This document shows, piece after piece, positions 56,280 to 64,000 of a stretch of 64,000 nucleotides of DNA (its first letter is position 1; every line of letters begins with the position of its first letter). A model generated the notes under the pieces. The model saw only the letters and a list, made by a program, of their open reading frames with translations, did not search any database and was not told the DNA's origin. The stretch comes from Megaustenia siamemsis. Lineage: Eukaryota; Mollusca; Gastropoda; Stylommatophora; Ariophantidae. The translations under genes and the position numbers were made by a program. The DNA lies in assembly GCA_032433765.1 (NCBI GenBank), contig JAVIAB010000101.1, positions 59,138,092 to 59,202,091 of the forward strand. The letters run 5' to 3'.

Positions 56280-57530
56280 AAGTAAACTAAATAAAACCAA
56301 AACATGACTATATGAATTAACCGAAAAAAACGCAATCAAAACTGGATGTTTAAGATCAAAGGAAGGAGAACTGTTGATTGAACACGAAATCATAAAGGAA
56401 CGATGGACATAATACATTAAAGACCTTAATAATGATGAACGAACAGAAGTAAATATTAAGGATAATGGAGAAGGACCAGAAATACTAAGAGAAGAAGTGG
56501 AAGACACCTAGCACAATATGAAAGCAGAAAAGCTCCTGGACCAGATAATATAACTAAAGAAGAGATTGACGTCATGGGTGATTTTGGAATAGAAATAATA
56601 ACAAAAATATTAAATGATATCTACAACAGCGGATATATACCAGACGACATGCTCAAATCAATATTCCTAGCTCTACCAAAGAAATCGGGTGCGATTGAAT
56701 GCGATGATCATCGCACAATAAGCCTTATGAGTCACATGACTAAGATATTACTAAGAATCATCATGCGAAGAGTGCGAAACAAAATCAGTCCAGAAATTAG
56801 CGATGAACAATGTGATTTGGTTTTGTTGGAGTTAAAGGAACAAGCAATGTTATATATATCATAAGATCTTTAGTAGAAAGAGCCATAGAGGTGAAAACAG
56901 ATCTATACCTATGTTTCATAGATTATACCAAAGCATTTGACAAAGTAAAGCACCAAGAAATAATCAAAAATGTAGAAAGCATAAACATAGACAGCAAAGA
57001 TCTAAGAATAATAAAGAACATGTACTGGCAACAAACAGCGGCCATAAGAACTGGAAACCAATTGGGAATGTTTCAACAAATAAAACAGGGTGTTAGACAA
57101 GGATGTGTGCTGTCACCAGATTTGTTGAAATATTTATGTATATTATTTTAAGATCCATAAGGGGCATGCCTGAAATAACAATTGGAGGTCATAATATAAA
57201 TAATCTAAGGTATGCTGATGATACAGTATTAATCGCTAAGAGTGAAAATGAGTAACAAGAAATGTTGGACATTATAGTGAAAGAAAGCAAAAATAAAGGA
57301 ATCAGCCGTAATACCAAAAAGACAGAAGTAATGGTAACAACAAAGAAAAAGACATCACCTCAGTGCAAAATAAAGAGAAGTGGAACAATATTAAAACAGG
57401 CAAATGAATTTAAATTTGGCAACTTTGTTAACCTCAGACGGAAGATGTACAAAAGAGGTGAAATGCACAGTAGCTCAGGCAAAAGCATATTTCCTGAAAA
57501 TTAGGAAGATACAATGCAATCAATTAAAGA
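56280..57530 (+). mobile_element. LINE family B, linker and RT domain
   Basis: The best preserved B RT: NDERTEVNIKDNGEGPEILR, LNDIYNSGYIPDDMLKSIF, KKSGAIECDDHRTISLMS, SPEISDEQC, VERAIEVKTDLYLCFIDYTK, AFDKVKH, NQLGMFQQIKQGVRQGCVLS, RYADDTVLIAKSENE and KKTEVMVTTKKK. Frames 56574-56864, 56891-57151 and 57262-57504 are separated by short indels and a TAA replacing a codon in SENE(L)Q. It is cut at the AKSIF segment, the same area where the copy at 9690 is joined to its tail. Confidence 0.9.
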
Positions 57531-58129
57531 ACACACGCGATAGGCGCAATGGCGTCAGCGGGCACTGAGTTGAGAACTACTGCACTGAATAGTCACAGGA
57601 GTCCGTCTCGCACTTTAACCTGCTGCAAACAACAACACACAGACAAATTTGGATAAGCCACAACAACCATGGCCTCGCTTGTGTATGTAAGGGAAATACA
57701 ACAACTTCAACTGCAATTTGTTAAATTGTTGACCATATAGAAATCCACGACATCAGGTTCATTTTGAAAGTAGTTTACTGGCGAAAAAAAATTAGAAAAA
57801 CATTCCAAGTGAGAAATGAAACAAAATATACCATGTAACTACGAATTTGACTGTTGTCTCAAATAAAAAATCACCACTTGATGATGTACAAGAACAAGAA
57901 ATAAAACATTTACCACTCGAGTGAGAGATAACTTCAAGATAACTTGGTTTTTCTTCCTGGAAAGATTAAAGAGAGTTGCCAATTGAAATCTGTCTTCTGG
58001 ACAAAGTTTCTACTAACGGGACTTGTCCATGAACTTGCTCATTAGAAACAGTAATCTACTGCCCTACCTCTGCAATCCACGTCCTGTTTATTGGAATGCT
58101 TCATGATAGTGATAAACTGTTTCTTCTAT
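57531..58129. other. No gene seen
   Basis: No recognised repeat or exon. Confidence 0.35.
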
Positions 58130-58300
58130 ATGACTTAAACATCTCTTTTTTTTTACTATTTAGATTTAGACATTTCTTGTTGCTTTCTTTTACTATAATG
58201 TCTATCATTCTTGTAGTTCATTCTCTGTCTATGTTTCTCTGATTAATTCCACATGTTTTACTTTGTCAAATGCTTTTATGTAGTCTATAAAGCACACACA
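58130..58300 (-). mobile_element. LINE family B fragment (minus strand)
   Basis: The minus strand carries CFIDYIKAFDKVKHV followed by NEL-type residues, a rearranged piece of RT with the intervening palm region lost. Confidence 0.6.
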
Positions 58301-58304
58301 ATGA

Positions 58305-58780
58305 CACATATACTAACACCAAACCAAATAACACCAGGGCTAAAACTAAGAATATAAAAATGTTATATGTTCTTATAATTCCTGTATGGTGCAGAAACAT
58401 GGTCATTTGATAAGAAAACAAAACATAAAATTAAAGCCCCTAAAATGTAGATTTATAGGAGAATCGAATAACGCCGTGGAAAGAAAAGAATACAATGAAG
58501 TCTTTTAAATAATTTAAAATGAAAAGAGAACACCTGAGCATAATTCAAACAATATGAATGCGATTTTTAGGTGCTGTTAAAAGACACATCAGCCTACTAA
58601 AAGTAGTCTTGACAGGGGAAATATAAGGCAACAGAGACAGAAGCAGACCAAAACTAACATGGACGAGTAAAAGATTAACAGGTCACCATTGAAAACTTAT
58701 ACTATCAAAGCAAGCGACAACGTGAGATGGCGTTACATGGTAACCAACCTTCGATGCGTAGACGGCACTTAATGATGATT
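58305..58780 (+). mobile_element. LINE family V, RT thumb to 3' end
   Basis: Plus-strand segments YGAETWSFDKKTKHKIKA, RRIE, MRFLGAVKRHISLLKVVLTG, RSRPKLTWTSK and NLRCVDGT, then AATGATGATTAG at the tail. Frameshifts present. Confidence 0.78.
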
Positions 58781-59782
58781 AGTCGATGAATTGCTTCTGT
58801 CTTCCATAACAGAGATGACATCTGTGTCATTTCTATTCCCCCACATAACAAGGTTGCTGGCAGCTGGGAAAAGGGCGTATATACGAGGTAGATATGTTTA
58901 TGTAGCTGAGCCGCACAGGTGCCATATACCATGTGCCATTCCTGTAACCGGGGATGTAAGGATGTAGGGAAATAATGGAGTTAGGGACAGTGTAAGGAGA
59001 GTTGAGAGAAACACCGTATGAGTGTGGACAGTGACACTCACGGGTGATTGGTGAACTGTTTGTTTTGGTGAGTAGAGATGGGAAAGTCTCGTGATTACGG
59101 GGACTGGTGAGAAGCACGGAGTGAGTGAATAGACTTAAAGGAAGTGTTAGGTGAGATAGAGGTTATGACGTGAAGATATTTCATTGGCTGTGAAATTACT
59201 TAGTTTTTGATAGTTAGAAATGGATAGGATGTTTTTTTTTCCAAACAGGGGAGACACTACATGGAAACGAAGTAAATAGAAAGATGCAGTGGTGTTAAGT
59301 TAGGCTCTTGTAGTTTTGTAGTGGTGGGTAGAATGGAGTTTCAGTCAAAATAGATACAATTGGAAACTAGGTAACTAGGTAACTAGGAAGACACAGTTGA
59401 GCTAAGTTGGTAGGACCGAGTGAACGCTTTTTTTGTGAGAAGTGATTTGGCGTATAACGAGAGTGTCTTGAGACGGAGTACACGAGTTATATTTCCTTAT
59501 ACTTTACTTTTATACACGAGCGTTGATGTCAGGCCTATGGGCTTTTTATATTGATGCATTTTTGTTCCTTGGATTGTACAAACAAAGTCTTACTATTCTT
59601 TCATTCGAGAAACTTGCGTGTGCAAACAATTCCATGTAGACAAGTGTGCTGTATTCCAACTCAACGAACAAATTTAACACAACGCGAAAAAATTAAATCT
59701 GACAGTCTGCACCGACTGAGCATAGTCACTGAAGAAGAGAACGAGCGGCAAAACAAATAGCGTCTACATATTCGACATTTAG
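58781..59782. other. No supported gene
   Basis: G-rich and T-rich sequence without paired splice signals or domains. A 69-codon plus frame at 59551-59760 has no recognised motif. Confidence 0.3.
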
Positions 59783-59850
59783 GATTTTCCCAACCAGATT
59801 TTCCCAACCATATTTTCCCAACCATATTTTCCCAACCAGATTTTCCCAAC
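59783..59850. repeat. 15-bp tandem repeat, about 4.5 copies
   Basis: The unit ATTTTCCCAACCAGA or its variant ATTTTCCCAACCATA repeats without gaps. Confidence 0.93.
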
Positions 59851-60108
59851 CCTCTAACTGACAGAGAATATGCCGAAATGACCAGGATTTCCTCCAACAG
59901 GCTCATCTCATGTTAGGCTTCTTTCGCTGCCGGTTATATCCAGATTCCACTCTTCAATCTGCCTTTAAACGGGTCCTCCTTATCTCTCGTCATGAAGCAC
60001 TCGCTCCTCCCAGCCGCTCCCACCCTACTCCAACAGGACAATACTCACCTTTACTTACACCATGACAACTTAGCTGGTTATAAAATACTCAACCGTTACC
60101 GCTTCAAG

Positions 60109-60300
60109 GTCACCATGTCCTTTCACAATGTTCTTTGCACTGCACGGTGTATCATATCAGTTCTGTTGTTGACTATTTGTTCATGCAATGACACCAACCT
60201 ATCTAGTATCGTCTTTTGTTGTCATCGACGATCTCTCTTGTCCTGTATTTCGTAAGTTGTAACAATTGCAACTTTCCTCATCTCATGATGTGCCCGAAAA
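60109..60300 (-). mobile_element. LINE family A, 3'-end arm of a palindrome (minus strand)
   Basis: Complement of the A C-terminus (CATCGACGATCTCTCTTGTC, TTTCCTCATCTCATGATGTGC). It faces the next feature head to head. Confidence 0.78.
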
Positions 60301-60334
60301 TGTTAGGGCTCTTAAGACTCGGCTTTTTTTAGGG

Positions 60335-60525
60335 GACATCATGAAAAGAGGAAAGTTGTAATACTTGGCTACAACTGGAAAAAACCAGATACTAGATTTT
60401 GTTGTGTCATGGCATGGAAAACAGTCAACACAAGTATTGATACGATGCACTGTGGATACAGAATTATGCAAGGATATATTCGCCTACGCCAACCGGTATG
60501 GTAGATGATGATGATAATGATGATG
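60335..60525 (+). mobile_element. LINE family A, 3'-end arm of a palindrome (plus strand)
   Basis: GACATCATGAAAAGAGGAAA, CATGGCATGGAAAACAGTCA, CGCCTACGCCAACCGGTATG and a GATGATGATGATAATGATG tail. With 60109-60300 it forms inverted arms of about 180 bp around a loop of about 35 bp. Confidence 0.82.
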
Positions 60526-60968
60526 CAGATATTATCGTACATGCCGAATAATGCTATTTCATGCCACGTGTCTCACACATTTTACACAGATGATGCTGGC
60601 TAGAAATATATTGGGCAGTGTGTGGGTTGTGTGGTATGGTTTACAGTCACCTGTCACTACCCGAGATGAATGAGTGAAGTAATTACCATGATTCAGTGTG
60701 TTTATCAAATTGTTCAGTGCTCATTTCTCTCATCCGTGCAGCCGTGACGAATAAAACAAAAGAACACTTAACCTGCATTTAGTTATATTGTTTAATGTAA
60801 AAAAAAAACAAATAATGTGAGATTAGACACCAGCACTTGACAGCTTGAAATATGTGTGGCTCAGACTCATCTTCTATCTGACAATATCATCAAGCCCCTT
60901 GTATAGATTAATGTCACACCACGTGGTAATGTTTACAAACATTCTTTGTTGTTATTCTCCCTCCATAG
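60526..60968. other. No gene seen; one weak micro-exon candidate
   Basis: On the minus strand 60842-60877 is a 36-bp phase-0 open stretch (IEDESEPHIFQA) after an acceptable acceptor, but its donor (GTCAAG) is poor. Confidence 0.3.
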
Positions 60969-61128
60969 ATCAGGTGATGGTTTTCTTCAGGCCTATGTGG
61001 AGAGCGAAAGAATAATTAACGTGTATAACATGTCTATCTTCCCTAAGTCATCTATTACATTACCAGATACCTGTAATGTTATTTACTTTCCGGATGTATC
61101 TTTCCACGAATCATCGGAATATAAGTAG
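60969..61128 (+). CDS. Possible plus-strand exon
   Basis: A good acceptor, TTATTCTCCCTCCATAG, is followed by an open frame (FLQAYVESERIINVYN, then ITLPDTCNVIYFPDVSF) of about 52 codons ending in TAG at 61126-61128, or at a GTAGCT donor just before it. The composition looks protein-like, with alternating hydrophobic residues. The family is not recognised and no partner exon was found. Confidence 0.25.
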
Positions 61129-61268
61129 CTTTGTGGTCAAGGTTTCAACAAAACTTACCTACTCATAATAAATAAACTCAGCTATTACAAATATTGTCTG
61201 TCTGAATTAGTTGTTGAACGGTACTACGGATTGTCTAATCTGTTGTTTCATGACATTTTAAGCTTAAT

Positions 61269-62421
61269 ATTTCTATATAAATAATTTCTATATGGAAAAT
61301 TCTGAAGCAATATGGCTTACCATCAAAAATCATAAATATTATCAAAGACATGTATGATGGTTACACATGTGCAGTTCGAACAGAGGAAGGACTGAGCGAA
61401 TGTTTCCCAATAGAAACTGGGGTTAAACAAGGATGTATTTTATCGCCCTTGTTATTTGGAATTGTTATGGACTTCATAATGAAGAAATGCTGCACTGGTA
61501 ATAAAGGCATCGAATGGATACAAGGAGACCATTTGGAGGACCTGGACTTTGCTGATGACATAGTTCTCATCAGCAATCAGATAAAAACGATGCAGGAAAA
61601 CACAAATGAACTATCATCAATAGCCAGCAAAATTGGGCTTGAGGTCAATCATGAAAAGACTAAAGTCATGAAAAGTTTAATTCCAACAAGTGACAAAATA
61701 TACATGGAAAACAAACCAGTAGAAGAGATCGATCACTTCATCTATCTTGGAAGTCACATTGATCGAGAAGGGGATACGAGCAAAGAAATTAGAATCAGAC
61801 TGGCTAAAGCAGCAATGTCTTTCAGAAGCCTTGAAAAGTTGTGGAAATCAAAACTCATTAGCACAAACACAAAACTTAGGCTATTCAAATCAAATGTACT
61901 ATCAACCCTTACGTATGCGTGTGAAAGCTGGAAAACAACAAGAGATATAGAAACAAAGTTGAACGCATTCGAAAATAAATGTCTAAGGAAAATACTTGGT
62001 ATAGAATGGAACGAATTCAAAACAAACGAGGAAATTAGAGAAATCGCCAATCAACCACTAATATCTTCAGTAATAAAGAAAAGACGATGGTCATACGTTG
62101 GACATGTGATGAGAAGAGATAATAATCGAATAGCAAAGCAAGCCCTCATATGGGAAACAACAGGTAAAAGAAAAAGAGGAAGACCCAGGGAGACACTGAG
62201 AAGAACATTGATGAGAGAGGCAAGAGCAGCAGGAATCGGCTCCCTCAATGAGATAGAACTGCTTGCACAGAACAGAGACAGATGGCGAGATTTGATAAAA
62301 TATCTTTAAAAGAAAACTGCTAGAACAAAAATTCATATAGGAGAAGGTGTATCTTGGTCTACGCCCTATGGGCCGGTTACGGCTCGAAAGGTCAATAGAT
62401 AGATAGAGATTTCTATATAAA
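61269..62421 (+). mobile_element. Young 5'-truncated LINE family H with 13-bp target duplication
   Basis: ATTTCTATATAAA flanks the element exactly at 61269-61281 and 62409-62421. The insert (61282-62408) has an uninterrupted frame from about 61290 to TAA 62307-62309: WKILKQYGLPSKI, ETGVKQGCILSPLLF, DLDFADDIVLI (the RT catalytic box, FADD), thumb, ACESWKTTRDIET, SYVGHVMRRDNNR, KRKRGRPRETLRRTLMREAR and RDRWRDLIKYL. A short 3' UTR (GTCTACGCCCTATGGGCCGG) ends in (TAGA)n. The N-terminal RT and endonuclease are missing, so it cannot be autonomous, but the absence of stops and the perfect duplication make it the most recent insertion here. Confidence 0.95.
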
Positions 62422-62549
62422 GCAAACAATAGAAATTATAGATAGATAATATCAATACACCATTTTCTAAAGGGGGGGGGGAAGAAACGGGAACGTGCAT
62501 TTGCTTTATGTAAACATATTTCATCTTATAAATATAATTGCTACTTCAT

Positions 62550-62990
62550 CATCATCATCATTGAGTGCAGTCTCCACATCGAAGGTTGGCTACCATGGAG
62601 CGCCATTTCGTTCGGTCTCTTGCTTTGTTAGTGCAGGTTGTCATAGGCTCACATGAACACCTTTAGATGTTACTCTTTCATGTTAGTCTTGGTCGAACTC
62701 TGCCTCTTCTACCTTGTATTTTGCCTACCAAGATTACTTTTAGTAGGTTGCTGTGTCTTTTAACATGCTCCAAAGATCTCATTTTTCTTGTTTGAATTGT
62801 GTTTAGTAGTTCTCTTTTCAGTTTTAGTTGTTTTAATATTCATCGGTTGTTCTCTTTTCTTTTCATCTAATTATACCTATTCTTCTATAAATCCACATTT
62901 CAATGGTTTCAATTTTCTGTTCTGTTTTCTTGTCTAATGTCCAAATTTCTGCACCATACAGGAATGTCGAGAACACAAAACAAGCATGTA
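62550..62990 (-). mobile_element. LINE family V, 3' end (minus strand)
   Basis: CATCATCATCATCATTGAGTG tail region, then the complement of WRSMV, RPRLTWT-like, GHVKRHN-like and the FYGAETWTLDKKT region, collinear with 23082-23480. Frameshifted. Confidence 0.82.
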
Positions 62991-63360
62991 GTTATCCAAC
63001 AAGTATGAACACAATACAAGTATCAAGTAACAGCAAACGTCCATACACACTAGAACGATAGTGTAATTAAACGCAACTAAAGCTGTTGGCTTCACCGCTC
63101 GCTATGGACGGCTATTATTACATTATGACAATGCCCCTGTTTCGTGGGCTGTACGGCTGTTTCACACACAAAAACAACAACTAATGAATAAGTTGTATCT
63201 TGTCTCTAGTTACATTGATTGCTGACATGAGTGCACACTTGCTATTCTAATATTGATGAATTAATATCACATTATTAGTTGACTAGACTTGAATGATGTG
63301 CCAACATTTATTATTATTTATTTCCTTCTCAGTTATTTAAGTTATAATCTTATTACATAC
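62991..63360. other. No gene seen; intronic
   Basis: No recognised feature. Confidence 0.35.
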
Positions 63361-63381
63361 CTGTTGAGCTTTTTCTGCAAT
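63361..63381 (-). CDS. Candidate micro-exon (21 bp), peptide IAEKAQQ
   Basis: The most upstream member seen. The minus-strand order is CCTCAATTTCTAATTCAG, then ATTGCAGAAAAAGCTCAACAG, then GTATGTAATAAG. Seven codons, phase 0, beginning with the recurrent ATTGC. Confidence 0.55.
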
Positions 63382-63383
63382 CT

Positions 63384-64000
63384 GAATTAGAAATTGAGGT
63401 ACACTGTTATTAAATACATTTCCAAACAAAGACGTTCGTCATTTTAAAGTGTTGAATGGACCACTGTTGGGGCACACATTATCTCTCAACCTAACGACCT
63501 GACACAAATGCCAAGGCTGGGCAAAAATCGCCAAGGAAAGCAGACAAAATGACATTATTTATCGAGACTACTGTAAAATGAATACTAAACATATGAAGAA
63601 GAAACATAAATATTTTAAGCAAAATAAGGAAATTAGAAAGCTTTACACCAGCACTGGGGTTAATGAAATAGAGATTGTCAATTTCTTTGGCCGTGTAGAG
63701 CGATCACTATCAACTATTGTCCCCTAGACAGCCACAAGCTAGGACAAAATGAAAAATAACTGTAGTGCTGGATTATAGTCCTATCATTTATAACGGAGAG
63801 GTCAATGCAGGAAACACACGTAATAATTTATATTAACCCAAACACATTGCGCCCATTACAAACACACTTCAGATTTTACTTGGGCCTAAACACATTCGGT
63901 TCCTAGCAGGAAACACAGTTCATATTTTACTTTGATCTTTGAATGGATTTTTAAAAAAATTAATAAAATATTGGGTTTCTTGCATATTAAACACACTTCA
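63384..64000. other. No gene seen
   Basis: AT-rich. Earlier exons of the micro-exon gene, if real, would lie beyond this edge. Confidence 0.35.

Noticed and set aside
60059..60073. 15-bp minus-strand stretch (peptide LSCHG) before GTAAGT
   Set aside because: The acceptor ATAACCAG has a poor pyrimidine tract; too short to support without transcripts.
61157..61179. Strong GTAAGT donor on the minus strand with possible 18- or 23-bp exon
   Set aside because: The 18-bp form ends in TAG with a poor acceptor, and 23 bp is not frame-preserving. It counts against the all-multiples-of-three pattern.

Overview
The window looks like intron-rich genomic DNA of an AT-rich invertebrate animal, probably a lophotrochozoan such as a mollusc or flatworm; the phylum cannot be settled from sequence alone. 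Reasons: no bacterial-type gene density, many decayed LINE retrotransposons of RTE-like and RNase-H-bearing types, tRNA-derived SINEs with target-site duplications, many (TA)n tracts and several minisatellites. No complete ordinary gene, rRNA or tRNA gene was found.

The most interesting signal is on the minus strand. Thirteen very short candidate exons (18-42 bp) are scattered from about 63.4 kb down to 3.3 kb. Each lies between a pyrimidine-rich AG acceptor and a GT donor, nearly always GTAAGT, GTGAGT or close to it. All thirteen are multiples of three and open in phase 0, and five begin with ATTGC (Ile-Ala). The ladder leads to a large candidate 3'-terminal exon at 340-1167 (minus), which encodes 275 residues with two tandem copies of a cysteine-rich, N-glycosylation-rich domain. 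Together they suggest one micro-exon gene spanning at least 63 kb, formally like the micro-exon genes (MEGs) of schistosomes, with introns filled by transposons. The 5' end (signal peptide, promoter) would lie beyond position 64000. Splice sites were judged by eye and no transcript was seen.

The 3' end of this candidate gene recurs in degraded copies: a 3'-flank copy at 24.9-25.3 kb (plus), a copy at 40.2-40.65 kb (minus), and a copy at 47.05-47.79 kb (plus) that sits inside a LINE between 10-bp direct repeats. The sequence is therefore either a locally expanded gene family or has been dispersed by retrotransposition.

I use letters for recurring LINE families. A: C-terminus with HIMRRGKLEYLVT and RYGT-stop followed by (ATG)n. 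B: FIDYTKAFDKV and YADD, also with an (ATG)n tail. V: GHVKRHN, with an (ATG)n tail. E: GHVTRQS. F: QALFCNPQGK. C and D: RNase H domain present. G: a C-terminal CxxC zinc-finger-like end. H: GHVMRRD, with a (TAGA)n tail. Short-tandem-repeat tails instead of poly(A) fit the RTE clade for A, B and V. Only the H copy at 61.3-62.4 kb looks young.

Layout: 0-1.2 kb terminal exon; 1.5-10.3 kb LINE fragments and a 43-bp minisatellite; 11.5 kb SINE; 12.7-17.9 kb a 5.2-kb array of 40-bp repeats with higher-order structure and an inserted repeat; 18-29 kb SINE, LINE pieces and five micro-exons; 28-36 kb a dense LINE cluster with nested insertions; 36-49 kb micro-exons, LINE pieces, SINEs and gene-end copies; 49.1-49.8 kb a 24-bp array open in several frames; 51-64 kb LINEs, SINEs, a palindromic LINE pair, the young LINE and the most upstream micro-exon. 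LINE borders are approximate, usually within 20-50 bp.
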